DNA from: Armatimonadota bacterium
Lineage (GTDB): Bacteria > Armatimonadota > HRBIN16
Assembly (NCBI GenBank): GCA_026003175.1
Contig: BPGT01000002.1
Coordinates: 1,246,661-1,310,660, forward strand
Direction: 5' to 3'
Length of the DNA: 64,000 nt
The notes under the pieces were generated by a model. It was not told where the DNA came from and made no database searches. It worked only from the letters and a program-made list of their open reading frames with translations. The position numbers and the translations under genes were made by a program. Shown piece after piece: positions 38,885 through 47,667 of this stretch. Position 1 is the first letter of the stretch. Every line of letters begins with the position of its first letter.

Positions 38885-40665
38885 CGCTATATCGTTTGAA
38901 ATATGTGATTGCACTGTTCCTGCTGACGGTGGCTCTTTCGGGTTGCGGAATGTTCCACAGCGAGACCAATCCCCCCGTCAACGGTTCAGGCAGTCTGATG
39001 CTCACCATTATCTGGACCGGCAATCGCGGTGACCCGTCGGCGCCGCACTCGGTGCGGGTGAACCTTTTGCGAGGCGATAAATCGATCCAGGAGCTGGTAT
39101 TCAGCCGTGCCGATACCCCTTCCACTGCGTGGACCGCCCAGCTGGAGAGCGGCACCTACCTGTTGCAGATCTCCGTCTATCCCAACGAAAACGCCACAGG
39201 CACACCGGTTGCCTCCGGCGAGGTCACCGTACAGATTGTGCAGGACACCCCTCAACGGCTGAACGTCGCTACCGGCGGCACACCAGCTGCCCTCGCCATC
39301 CTGCCGAACGTCGTCATACTCACGCCCGGGCAGATATTGCCGTTGTCGGTGCTGGGGGTGGATGCTCAGGGACGCTACTTGCTCCTGCCAGCAGGTTCCA
39401 CAGTGCGATGGAGCGTGAGCGATGGCAACGTGCTGAACCTCGGCGCAGACGGCGTCGCTCGTGCGCTGGCTCCGGGCAACGTGACGGTGACCGCCAGTGT
39501 GGACAGTCTGGGACTGGCTGCAAACGCCTCTGTGGGTGTGCAGACCGTCACCCGCGAGTGGACGATCCTGGTGTTCATGAACGCCGCCAACAATCTGGAG
39601 CCGGACAGTGTGGACGACATGAACGAAATGGAGCAACTCGGCTCTACCTCCGATGTGAACATCGTAGTGCAGTGGAAGCGCATCGCGGGCTATGACAGCA
39701 CCAACGGCGACTGGAAGACCACTCGACGCTATTACGTGACCAGAGACAGCGACCCCGAAACGGTGAACTCCAACTTGCTGGTGGACATGGGCACGGGGGT
39801 GGATATGGGTAGCCCCAACACCCTGCGCGATTTCCTGCAGTGGGGTGTGCGCAGTTTCCCCGCACGCAAGTATATGGTGGTGATATGGAATCACGGAGCA
39901 GGCTGGCGGGCTTATCGTGACAGGTTGAACCTCCTTGCGCGTGGCGTCTCCTATGACGATAACACCGGCAACCATATCCGCATCTGGGAGCTGCCTCTCG
40001 CGTTGAGTGTGGGCGTTAGGTGGGACATCATTGCCTTTGATGCCTCACTGATGCAGATGCTGGAGGTAGCTTATGAGATACGCAATCTGGGCGACTACAT
40101 TGTGGGTTCTGAGGAGAGTCCACCGGCTGCGGGGTATCCCTATCATCGTATCCTGGCTCCGGTTGTCTCTAATCCGTCTATCTCGGCGCGAGACCTCGCC
40201 GCACAAATTGTGACGCAGACCATCAACTACTATAACCCCGACAGCACCGACAACATCACGCAGTCCGCACTGGACGCCTCGCAGATAGAGAACGTGGCGC
40301 AGAAGGTGGACATCCTGGCGCGGGTTTTGCTCACCGTCGCTACCAGCAACGGCACTGCGGTCGCCTCCGCGCGGGATAACGCACAGGCTTATGCAGAATA
40401 CACCTACAAGGACCTGTGGGACTACACCGAGCAACTACGTGCACGGTTGCCCGGCTCACAGGAGCTGACCGATGCACTCAACGGCGTACAGAACGCCTTG
40501 TCGCAAGCAGTGACCGCCGAGGCGCATAGTAACCGTCGCGTAAATCGCTCCCACGGATTGTCTATCTACGTGCCGACGCCCGGCGGCTTCGAAACGCGCT
40601 ACGGACTGCTGGCGTTTGCACGGGCGACGCACTGGGAGGAGTGGTTGCAGAGCCAGCCACAGTAG
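38881..40665 (+). CDS. Clostripain-like (C11) lipoprotein with Cys-to-Ser change
   Basis: 594 residues. Lipobox LSGC at 19-22 makes it a predicted lipoprotein. Residues ~40-215 hold beta-sandwich regions including a bacterial Ig-like domain (LTPGQILPLSVLGVDAQGRY). Residues ~220-590 match the clostripain family: WTILVFMNAANNLEP, the dyad histidine His338 in WNHGAGW, and FDASLMQMLEVAYE where the family has DACLM. Ser389 replaces the nucleophilic cysteine, so it is either inactive or a serine variant. TTG start: AAAGGAGG lies 10 bases upstream and it begins the signal peptide. Confidence 0.82.
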   Translation: MTLYRLKYVIALFLLTVALSGCGMFHSETNPPVNGSGSLMLTIIWTGNRGDPSAPHSVRVNLLRGDKSIQELVFSRADTPSTAWTAQLESGTYLLQISVYPNENATGTPVASGEVTVQIVQDTPQRLNVATGGTPAALAILPNVVILTPGQILPLSVLGVDAQGRYLLLPAGSTVRWSVSDGNVLNLGADGVARALAPGNVTVTASVDSLGLAANASVGVQTVTREWTILVFMNAANNLEPDSVDDMNEMEQLGSTSDVNIVVQWKRIAGYDSTNGDWKTTRRYYVTRDSDPETVNSNLLVDMGTGVDMGSPNTLRDFLQWGVRSFPARKYMVVIWNHGAGWRAYRDRLNLLARGVSYDDNTGNHIRIWELPLALSVGVRWDIIAFDASLMQMLEVAYEIRNLGDYIVGSEESPPAAGYPYHRILAPVVSNPSISARDLAAQIVTQTINYYNPDSTDNITQSALDASQIENVAQKVDILARVLLTVATSNGTAVASARDNAQAYAEYTYKDLWDYTEQLRARLPGSQELTDALNGVQNALSQAVTAEAHSNRRVNRSHGLSIYVPTPGGFETRYGLLAFARATHWEEWLQSQPQ

Positions 40666-40692
40666 AACGGCTGTCATCACTGATGCCGTTTT
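40666..40692 (+). terminator. Weak hairpin after the C11-like gene
   Basis: AACGGC (40666-40671) and GCCGTT (40685-40690) flank a 13-base loop directly after the stop, and four T follow. The stem is short, so this is only a candidate terminator. Confidence 0.3.
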
Positions 40693-40823
40693 GAACGCAA
40701 GCGAAGAATCTCGTGGTATTGCTACACTGCGATGCTTCGACGCTGGCGAGGCTCGCCATGACACCGTGCTGAGAACTTGCGCGCACTGAAGTGCGCTACT
40801 AAAAACGAACCTGGAGTTGCGCC

Positions 40824-42047
40824 ATGCACACCGAAATCATCACGCTGGAAGGGCATATTATCGACTCGCTCACGCTGTCGAAGGTTCTGGACATCCTTAT
40901 CTCGTTGGGCGTGGACTACGAGATACGCTCCTTCCGTATCGGCAAGTCGCATGACGAACCCAGCCATGCGGAGATACTCGTCATCGCGCCCGATGAGCAA
41001 AGCCTGCAACGTGCCCTGCATGAGGTGCAGCAACACGGCGCGGTCATCTCGCAGGAGGATGCGAATCTGCAACCCGCTCCGCAGGACGGTGTGTTCCCCG
41101 AAGGGTTCTACTCTACCACCAATTTGGAAACCTTTGTGCGAATCGAAGGCACGTGGATACCCGTCGAGCGCATCGAGATGGACTGTGGCATCCGTGTCAT
41201 GCGTACCGAAACGGGCTGGCGGGCGGAGTGCGTGCCTTTGCACTGGGCACGACAGGGTGACCTGTTCGTGGTGGGGAGTGCTGGCGTGCGCGTGACACCT
41301 ATGCCACGCCGTGAGGCGGGGAGCGTGTTCCACTTTATGGGCAGTGAGGTTTCTATCGAGAAACCTAAGACGCGCATTGTGCAGGCGGTGGCGCGCGCTG
41401 TGCGCGAGGCCAAACTCAAGGGACAGAAGGTGCTGTTTGTAGGCGGGCCCGCTATCGTGCATACTGGAGCCGCGCCCTATTTGGAGCGGTTGATTCGCAC
41501 CGGGTGGATAGATGTGCTGTTTGCGGGCAACGCACTGGCAACACACGATATCGAGCGCGTGCTGTACGGCACTTCGCTGGGCGTCGCGCTGGAGACAGGC
41601 GTCCCTGAAACGCACGGACACGAACACCACCTGCGGGCGATCAACACCATCCGCGCGGCAGGCGGTATCCGTCAGGCGGTGGAGAAAGGCATCCTGAAGA
41701 GCGGCATCATGCACGCCTGTGTGGTAGCGGGGGTGAGGGTGGTGCTGGCGGGAAGCATCCGCGACGACGGTCCCCTGCCCGATGTCATCACTGATACCGT
41801 ACAGGCGCAGGACGCCATGCGTGAGGCGGTTCAGGGCGTGGGTGTTACGCTGATGGTGGCAACCACCCTGCACTCCATCGCTACAGGCAACCTGCTACCC
41901 GCATGGGTAACCACCTTCTGCATTGACGCCAACGCAGACACCGTCATCAAGCTGACCGACCGCGGTTCGCATCAGGCGTTTGGCATCGTTACCGACTGCG
42001 CCTTCTTCCTGAAAGAGCTGGCGACGCAGTTGTGTGGAGAGGAGTAG
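40824..42047 (+). CDS. Ornithine cyclodeaminase, LOR/SDH (TIGR00300/AgrE C-terminal) type
   Basis: 407 residues matching the LOR/SDH conserved-domain family, which forms the C-terminal half of cyanobacterial AgrE/ArgZ and there converts ornithine to proline and ammonia with NAD. Visible: the N-terminal LEGHIIDSLTLSKVLD block, FHFMGSEVSIEKPK, VLFVGGPAIVHTGAAPYL, ETHGHEHHLRAINTIR and VVLAGSIRDDGPLPDVITD. The next gene, four bases on, encodes the other half of AgrE. Together they would turn arginine into proline. GGAG lies upstream of the ATG. The assignment rests on family knowledge and synteny. Confidence 0.83.
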   Translation: MHTEIITLEGHIIDSLTLSKVLDILISLGVDYEIRSFRIGKSHDEPSHAEILVIAPDEQSLQRALHEVQQHGAVISQEDANLQPAPQDGVFPEGFYSTTNLETFVRIEGTWIPVERIEMDCGIRVMRTETGWRAECVPLHWARQGDLFVVGSAGVRVTPMPRREAGSVFHFMGSEVSIEKPKTRIVQAVARAVREAKLKGQKVLFVGGPAIVHTGAAPYLERLIRTGWIDVLFAGNALATHDIERVLYGTSLGVALETGVPETHGHEHHLRAINTIRAAGGIRQAVEKGILKSGIMHACVVAGVRVVLAGSIRDDGPLPDVITDTVQAQDAMREAVQGVGVTLMVATTLHSIATGNLLPAWVTTFCIDANADTVIKLTDRGSHQAFGIVTDCAFFLKELATQLCGEE

Positions 42048-42050
42048 CCC

Positions 42051-42842
42051 ATGACGTGCGTGCTGATGTGCCCACCCGATCACTACGACCTGCGTTATGA
42101 GATTAACGCCTGGATGCATCTGGAGAACAAGCCCGACCTGACCGCTGCCGTTCAGCAGTGGCAGAGGCTGTACGAACAGTTACAGCGACTGGCGCAGGTG
42201 GAGCTGGTCTCCCCTGCCCCCGAGTGCCCCGATATGGTCTTTACTGCCAATGCGGGACTGATGGTGGGCGAGAAGGCGGTGCTGTTGAGCCGTTTTCGCC
42301 ACCCTGAGCGTCAGCCCGAGGAACCGCACTTCCGCCGCTGGTTTAAGGAGCACGGCTACACAGTGTATACGATGCCCGAAGACTGCCCATTTGAAGGAGA
42401 GGGCGACATCCTGTGGGCGGGCGAGCGATACCTCGCCGGCTACCGCAAACGCACGGAGATATGCGCCCACCGTACCGCGGCAGAGTATCTGGGGCGTGAG
42501 GTACTCTCACTGGAGCTGGTGGATGATCGCTGGTATCATCTGGACACCGCACTGTTCGTGCTGGATGAACATACGGTGGTGTACTATCCGGGTGCGTTCG
42601 ACCCTTACGCGCGCCGCGTGCTCGAAGAGCACTACAACACGTTGTATGTGACACAGGAGGAAGCACTGCGCTTTGCCTGTAACAGCGTGGTTATCGGTCG
42701 CACTGTGCTCATGCCGGAAGGTTGCCCGCTGGTGGCCAGCCTGCTGGAGCGCAAGGGTTATGAGGTGGTTTCGATACCGATGAGCGAGTTCATCAAAAGC
42801 GGCGGAGCGTGCAAGTGCCTGGTGATGTTTTTAGAGAGGTAG
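42051..42842 (+). CDS. Arginine dihydrolase-like protein (AgrE/ArgZ N-terminal type)
   Basis: 263-residue member of the guanidine-modifying (GME) superfamily. MCPPDHYDLRYEINAWMHLE, CPDMVFTANAGLMVGE, FEGEGDILWAG, RWYHLDTALFVL and the catalytic-cysteine end SGGACKCLVMFLER follow cyanobacterial ArgZ closely; the Cys in KCL is the expected nucleophile, with Asp in DMVF and His in YHLD. ArgZ hydrolyses arginine to ornithine, CO2 and two ammonia. The preceding gene would use the ornithine. In cyanobacteria the two are one polypeptide; here they are separate. Confidence 0.85.
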   Translation: MTCVLMCPPDHYDLRYEINAWMHLENKPDLTAAVQQWQRLYEQLQRLAQVELVSPAPECPDMVFTANAGLMVGEKAVLLSRFRHPERQPEEPHFRRWFKEHGYTVYTMPEDCPFEGEGDILWAGERYLAGYRKRTEICAHRTAAEYLGREVLSLELVDDRWYHLDTALFVLDEHTVVYYPGAFDPYARRVLEEHYNTLYVTQEEALRFACNSVVIGRTVLMPEGCPLVASLLERKGYEVVSIPMSEFIKSGGACKCLVMFLER

Positions 42843-42952
42843 GCGGCCCGGCAGGAGCCTCGCCCCCAGCGCGGTGTCATGGAGAGCGTTAGCGAAGCAA
42901 TCTCCGTAGCCAACAAGCAGGAGTTCTGTTCCTAAAGCCGAAGATTCTTCCC

Positions 42953-44407
42953 ATGAACGCATACGTCAAGCTGGCAACCCTGAAAGGCGTAGACGAGTTC
43001 CTCGCCGCGATAGAATCTCTGAATGTGCACATCCCCTGCGATCGGCAGGTTCTGTCGGGAGACACATCGCCCCTTGCACAGCCCTTGACGGTGGACGGAT
43101 TAACCATTGGCAACCGGTTCGCAGTGCAGCCGATGGAAGGATGGGATGGCACGCCCGACGGCAGACCTTCCGACTTGACCTTCCGCCGATGGCGACGGTT
43201 CGGCAGCAGCGGCGCGAAGCTGATATGGGGCGGAGAGGCGGTCGCCGTGCAGTACGACGGCAGGGCGAACCCAAACCAGCTGGTGCTGAACGAACAAACA
43301 CGCGACGACCTTGCCCGCCTGCGCGACGCACTGGTGGAGGAACATCGCCAATCCGCTGGCTCCACTGATGGGCTGGTCATCGGCTTGCAGCTGACCCATT
43401 CCGGTCGTTACAGCCGTCCGAAGGACAAGCCCGAACCGCGTATCCTGTATCGCCACCCCATTCTGGACAGGCGGCTAAATCTGCCCGACGACTACCCTGT
43501 GCTGACCGACGGCGAGATACGGCAGATTATCCACTCGTTCATCCGCGCGGCGAAGCTGGCATGGCAGATTGGCTTCCACTTCGTGGACATCAAGCACTGC
43601 CACGGCTACCTGGGGCACGAGTTCCTCAGCGCGCACACCCGCGAGGGCGACTACGGCGGAAGCTTCGAGAACCGCACCCGTTTCCTGCGCGAGGTGGTAC
43701 AGGGAATTCGTGCCGAAGCGCCCGGGCTACGGATTGGAGTGCGTCTCTCCGCGTTTGACATGATACCCTTTCGCCCCGCCCCCCAAACATCCCGACCGGG
43801 TAAACCGGGCGTAGGCGTGCCGGAGCCATACGGACACCTGCTACCCTATCGCTGGGGTTTTGGGGTGAACCCACACAACCCGATAGAACCCGACCTGACC
43901 GAGCCTGCTGCCTTTCTTGTCCTGCTGCGTGAACTGAACATCCGGCTGGTAAACCTCTCTGCAGGCAGTCCGTACTACAATCCGCATATCCAGCGCCCCG
44001 CTCTGTATCCTCCTTCCGACGGCTACCAGCCTCCCGAAGACCCGCTGGTGGGGGTAGCACGGCAGATGTGGGCGGTACATACCCTCAAAAGTCGGTTTCC
44101 GGAGCTGGTATTTGTGGGCACAGCGTATACCTACCTGCAGGAGTACATCCCGTATGTAGCACAGGCGGCGGTGCGCGAGGGGTGGACGGACCTCGTGGGG
44201 CTGGGGCGCATGATGCTGGCGTATCCCGAGCTGCCTCGTGACGTGCTGGAAGGTAGACTATTGCAAACCAAACGATTGTGCCGCACCTTCAGCGATTGCA
44301 CCACCGCCCCACGCAACGGGTTGCCCTCCGGTTGCTACCCGCTGGATGAGTTCTACAAACGCTCCCCGCTGGCAGAGCAGTTGAAGCGGGTGAAACACGC
44401 GGGATAG
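42953..44407 (+). CDS. Old Yellow Enzyme-type FMN oxidoreductase
   Basis: 484-residue TIM-barrel NAD(P)H:flavin oxidoreductase. FMN/substrate features: [46 protein letters not shown], and the [18 protein letters not shown] block, where His residues would bind the substrate carbonyl; [19 protein letters not shown] near the end binds phosphate. It lacks the iron-sulfur and FAD domains of 2,4-dienoyl-CoA reductases. No strong binding site precedes the ATG. Substrate unknown; likely reduces activated alkenes. Confidence 0.88.
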   Translation: MNAYVKLATLKGVDEFLAAIESLNVHIPCDRQVLSGDTSPLAQPLTVDGLTIGNRFAVQPMEGWDGTPDGRPSDLTFRRWRRFGSSGAKLIWGGEAVAVQYDGRANPNQLVLNEQTRDDLARLRDALVEEHRQSAGSTDGLVIGLQLTHSGRYSRPKDKPEPRILYRHPILDRRLNLPDDYPVLTDGEIRQIIHSFIRAAKLAWQIGFHFVDIKHCHGYLGHEFLSAHTREGDYGGSFENRTRFLREVVQGIRAEAPGLRIGVRLSAFDMIPFRPAPQTSRPGKPGVGVPEPYGHLLPYRWGFGVNPHNPIEPDLTEPAAFLVLLRELNIRLVNLSAGSPYYNPHIQRPALYPPSDGYQPPEDPLVGVARQMWAVHTLKSRFPELVFVGTAYTYLQEYIPYVAQAAVREGWTDLVGLGRMMLAYPELPRDVLEGRLLQTKRLCRTFSDCTTAPRNGLPSGCYPLDEFYKRSPLAEQLKRVKHAG

Positions 44408-44587
44408 CAGCAACATCCCTCTGCACAATTTACCGTCAGTATCCTTCGCGGTTTTTGGCGCACCTCGCAGGACGCGCAGGAGCAAATCGCCACTTGAGGT
44501 GGAAAGACTTCAGTGAAAGCGAACACGCGAATACCTGAGGGGTATCCCTTTTACCATATCAGCGCAAGGAAGCGAGGTGTGAACAGG

Positions 44588-44671
44588 ATGTCGACCGTTA
44601 TCGCGCTTTGTGTGGCTATCGCGGCGATTGCACTGGTGATACTCATGATCCGTGAGGGCGCATACCTCTAA
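44588..44671 (+). CDS. Possible 27-residue membrane peptide
   Basis: MSTVIALCVAIAAIALVILM then a short basic-acidic tail: one clear membrane helix. The codons for GAGGTG and AGG upstream could serve as a binding site. The flanks (44408-44587 and 44672-44740) hold nothing else recognisable. Too short to be sure it is translated. Confidence 0.4.
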   Translation: MSTVIALCVAIAAIALVILMIREGAYL

Positions 44672-44740
44672 CTTGGCTGGCGAAGGACACCAGAGGCATC
44701 AGAGAGGAGGGATGCCGAAGCGGTTCATCTGCGCACAGAG

Positions 44741-44763
44741 CAGGGCGGCTTTTTGCCGCCCTG
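44741..44763. terminator. Strong hairpin beyond the M20 gene
   Basis: CAGGGCGGC (44741-44749) and GCCGCCCTG (44755-44763) form a perfect nine-base stem with a TTTTT loop, three bases past the stop of the converging amidohydrolase. There is no T-run on either side, so it may act as a transcript end or stabiliser rather than a classic terminator. Confidence 0.45.
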
Positions 44764-44766
44764 TTC

Positions 44767-45933
44767 CTACGTACCGAGCTCTGCCAGCGCAAGCCGAACG
44801 AACATCTCCACCCCCGGTGCAAGCGCCTCGTCCGGGAAATCGAAGCAGGCGGTATGCCAGTCCGCCACCTCACCCAACCCCAGAAAAAACATCGCCGAAG
44901 GGACTGCCTGTGCGAAGCAAGCGAAATCCTCCGCACCCATCAGCGGGTGCTCCAGCCATATTACCTTCTCCCTCCCGAAAGCCTCTTCCGCTGCCCGCGC
45001 TATCCGGGTGATGACCGTCTGGTCGTTCCACAAAACGGGCACACCGTCGTGCCACTCGAATCGCCCCGCCAGATGCCACGCCTGAGCGATGGCATCCACC
45101 AACTGCCCTGTACGCTGGCGCACCCTACTCCGGCTCTCTTCACGCAAACAACGCACCGTCCCCGCCAGATGTATCTCTTCCGGTAGCACGTTATAGGTAT
45201 TGCCCGCGTGGAACTGCGTGACGCTCAGCACAACGGGGTCGGAGGGCGCGCTCTCGCGACTTGCCAACAGCTGCAACGCCTGTACTAGCTGCGCCCCGGC
45301 GACGATGGGGTCATCGGTGAGGTGTGGTAATGCAGCATGCCCGCCTCTGCCTTTTAGCCAAATGTCGAACGTGTCTGCTGACGCCATCATCGCGCCTGCA
45401 CGAACGCCCACGCTCCCCAGCGGCAGCCCGGGGCGCCCATGCAAGGCTATCACCCACCGGGGAGGCATCTCCTGCAAAACGCCCTTTGCCAGCATCGCCT
45501 TCGCGCCCGAAACGCCTTCTTCCGCTGGCTGGAAATAGAAGCGTACCGTCCCGCGTAGCTGTGCACGCAATTGCGCCAGCACCGCCGCCGCGCCCAGTAA
45601 GATGGTGGTGTGTCCATCATGCCCGCAGGCGTGCATCTTGCCAGGGTATTGCGAGCGGTAGGGCAGATCGTTCTGTTCCTCGATGGGCAGGGCATCCATG
45701 TCGGCGCGAAAACCCACCACCATCCCCTCGCCCGACTCGCCTCGCAGGGTACCCACCACACCTGTGCCCGCCACCCCTGCGCGCACCTCTAAGCCACACT
45801 TCTTCAGCCAATCTGTTACTATGCCCGCTGTGCGGTACTCCTCGAAGCCCAGCTCGGGATGGGCGTGCAGGTCATGGCGTAGAGCGATCAGATCGGATTG
45901 TAGCTGCAGAACGCGTTCGCGTATCTGGTTCAT
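44767..45933 (-). CDS. M20-family amidohydrolase (hippurate/N-acyl-amino-acid type)
   Basis: 388 residues of the M20D metallopeptidase family, which cleaves N-acyl amino acids or peptides. Motifs: LRHDLHAHPELGFEEY, FRADMDALPIEEQND, the metal ligands of MHACGHDGHT, FYFQPAEEGVSGAKAML with the catalytic Glu pair, and LMGAEDFACFAQ. Dimerisation domain at ~185-300. GGGGAG precedes the ATG. Monocistronic; physiological substrate not evident. Confidence 0.92.
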   Translation of the reverse strand: MNQIRERVLQLQSDLIALRHDLHAHPELGFEEYRTAGIVTDWLKKCGLEVRAGVAGTGVVGTLRGESGEGMVVGFRADMDALPIEEQNDLPYRSQYPGKMHACGHDGHTTILLGAAAVLAQLRAQLRGTVRFYFQPAEEGVSGAKAMLAKGVLQEMPPRWVIALHGRPGLPLGSVGVRAGAMMASADTFDIWLKGRGGHAALPHLTDDPIVAGAQLVQALQLLASRESAPSDPVVLSVTQFHAGNTYNVLPEEIHLAGTVRCLREESRSRVRQRTGQLVDAIAQAWHLAGRFEWHDGVPVLWNDQTVITRIARAAEEAFGREKVIWLEHPLMGAEDFACFAQAVPSAMFFLGLGEVADWHTACFDFPDEALAPGVEMFVRLALAELGT

Positions 45934-46353
45934 GTTGCTCCCCTTTCACCGCTGTCCAGTTCCTTTTCACCACAAAACATCTGAAACCCTTGTGCAACAC
46001 GGGGAAAGAATCTCCCGCCTTTCTGTATAGTCTGTTGTTGGTACCGCTCTCCTGTGCTATTCTGAACGGAGCGAAGAATCGCATACCACAGGCTGAAGCC
46101 TGCACTGCCAGCCTTAGCTGTTCACTACTTATCCGTGGGTTTACGGTTCGGCGAGAGCCGCGCCCTCCCCGGATGGGGCGTAACAAACCGATCAACGAGA
46201 CAAGCCTTCGACAGAGTTGCTACCACACTGGGGGTTCGAACATAAGGAGCCGTCGCATCGACCGCTAAGATTCTTCGTGGCGCGACTTGCCAATGGCATC
46301 GAAGTGACCATCGAATGCGCCCCTGCCTCCCTGCTAATACAGTACCGCAAACG
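45934..46353. other. Intergenic stretch with dispersed-repeat fragments
   Basis: No gene is supported here. AGCGAAGAATC at 46070-46080, preceded by TGAACG, recurs at 40700-40710, and a GC-rich segment around 46140-46175 resembles other intergenic patches of the window. These look like remnants of a degenerate dispersed repeat. The promoter for the FHA gene begins at the right edge. Confidence 0.5.
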
Positions 46354-46382
46354 TTGACGCGGTACGCATCGCAGGATATAAT
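46354..46382 (+). promoter_or_regulatory. Promoter of the FHA-phosphatase-kinase operon
   Basis: TTGACG (46354-46359), 17 bases, TATAAT (46377-46382). Transcription would start near 46389, 28 bases before the GTG start codon, with GGAAGGTGGG between. Confidence 0.7.
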
Positions 46383-46416
46383 CAAAAGCAGTGATTCGCA
46401 GGAAGGTGGGAAACGC

Positions 46417-47568
46417 GTGCGCAACCTGTTTGAACGCATCAATACGCTGTTTGGCAACTGGTATGAGGGGCTTTTCGGCACAGGAGGCGAGCTACACCCG
46501 CGCGAGGTGCTACGCCGGCTGGTGACGACGGCGGAAGAACACTGTATTGAGGGGCTGGACGGCGAGCTGTACGTCCCGAACCGCTATAAGCTGGAGATTG
46601 CTCTGCAAAACCCCGAAGAGCAGGAAGCATACCTTACCTTCCTGCAACCGCAGGAGCTGGCGGACGCACTGTGGCAGGAGCTGCAACAGGGAGGCTATCG
46701 CCTGCGTGGGGGTATCGTGTGTGAGGTGGTGGCGCAACCTGTTGCCCCTGCTCATGCTTCCAGGCAAGCACTGCGCATCACGGCGAAGTTTGATCCTTCT
46801 GTTCCTCTGCCGCTAGTGATGCGTGCGCCAACCTCCGTTCCAACCGAAGAAGCCACCAACATCGCCAGCATGCCAGCCGCCTCCATGACCGATGTGGCTA
46901 CCGACGCTGGCGCGCGAGCGGTGCTCAAAAGTGAGGATGGGAAACCTCTGCTTCATCTGGCGAACCGACCGGTTATCATCGGGCGGTCGCGCAACGTAGG
47001 GTGCGACCTTGTGCTGGATGCCGACCGGCAGGTTTCGCGCCGACACGCCCGCATCGAATGGGATGCGACAGCAGGCAGCTACGTCATCTACGACCTGCAG
47101 AGCACCAACGGGTTGTATGTCAATGAGCAGCGGGTGGATAACAGGGTACTACGTTCGGGCGACCACATCCGTGTGGGTAAAACAGTGCTGGTTTTTGAAA
47201 GCATCGAACTGCCTGCTGAAAAGCACGAAACACCCCCTACGGAGGCACTCTCGTCACGTCCCGCTGCTATACTCACTCTGCACCCAGATACCCCACAAGA
47301 GGAGGTCTTTTCTCTACCCAGTGAGGCATTGATAGGACGTGCGCTCACCGCGAACATCGTGCTAGAGGAGCCGGAAGCAGCAATGCGTCATGCGGTTGTT
47401 CGCTGGGATGGCAAAGAGTGGGTGATAGAGGACCTGGGCAGCGTGTTAGGTACTACTGTCAATGATAAACCCATTCCCCCGCGCAAGCCCGTGAACCTGT
47501 GCCCGGGCGACATCATCTGTGTGGGCAAAACAAGAATGCGCTTCGACATCATCGAGGGATCAGCATGA
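46417..47568 (+). CDS. FhaA-like protein with DUF3662-type and two FHA domains
   Basis: 383 residues. N-terminal domain (~1-115, FERINTLFGNWYEGLFG, LHPREVLRRLVTTAEE) is like that of actinobacterial FhaA. FHA1 (~180-265) keeps the phosphothreonine-binding pattern GRSRNVGCDLVLD, SRRHARIEW and STNGLYVN. FHA2 (~290-380) is altered: AMRHAVVRWD lacks the usual Ser before Arg, and VLGTTVND replaces STNG, so it may not bind phosphate. It probably reads phosphorylation by the kinase three genes on. Start is GTG after GGAAGGTGGG; the stop overlaps the next ATG. Confidence 0.82.
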   Translation: MRNLFERINTLFGNWYEGLFGTGGELHPREVLRRLVTTAEEHCIEGLDGELYVPNRYKLEIALQNPEEQEAYLTFLQPQELADALWQELQQGGYRLRGGIVCEVVAQPVAPAHASRQALRITAKFDPSVPLPLVMRAPTSVPTEEATNIASMPAASMTDVATDAGARAVLKSEDGKPLLHLANRPVIIGRSRNVGCDLVLDADRQVSRRHARIEWDATAGSYVIYDLQSTNGLYVNEQRVDNRVLRSGDHIRVGKTVLVFESIELPAEKHETPPTEALSSRPAAILTLHPDTPQEEVFSLPSEALIGRALTANIVLEEPEAAMRHAVVRWDGKEWVIEDLGSVLGTTVNDKPIPPRKPVNLCPGDIICVGKTRMRFDIIEGSA

Positions 47569-47663
47569 ACGTTCTGGCTGGGCTGCTTCGGTTTGTGTTG
47601 CTGGCGGCGCTGGTGTTGTTCGTGCTGTACGTAGCGTGGACTATACGACAGGATGTGGAGTAA
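47565..47663 (+). CDS. 32-residue membrane peptide in the FHA-kinase operon
   Basis: Starts with an ATGA overlap on the FHA gene and consists almost entirely of one helix (LLRFVLLAALVLFVLYVAWT) with a short acidic end (IRQDVE). Its coupling to both neighbours (stop five bases before the phosphatase ATG) argues that it is real. Too short for family assignment; a membrane tether or regulator of the signalling proteins is possible. Confidence 0.6.
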   Translation: MNVLAGLLRFVLLAALVLFVLYVAWTIRQDVE

Positions 47664-47667
47664 CAGA

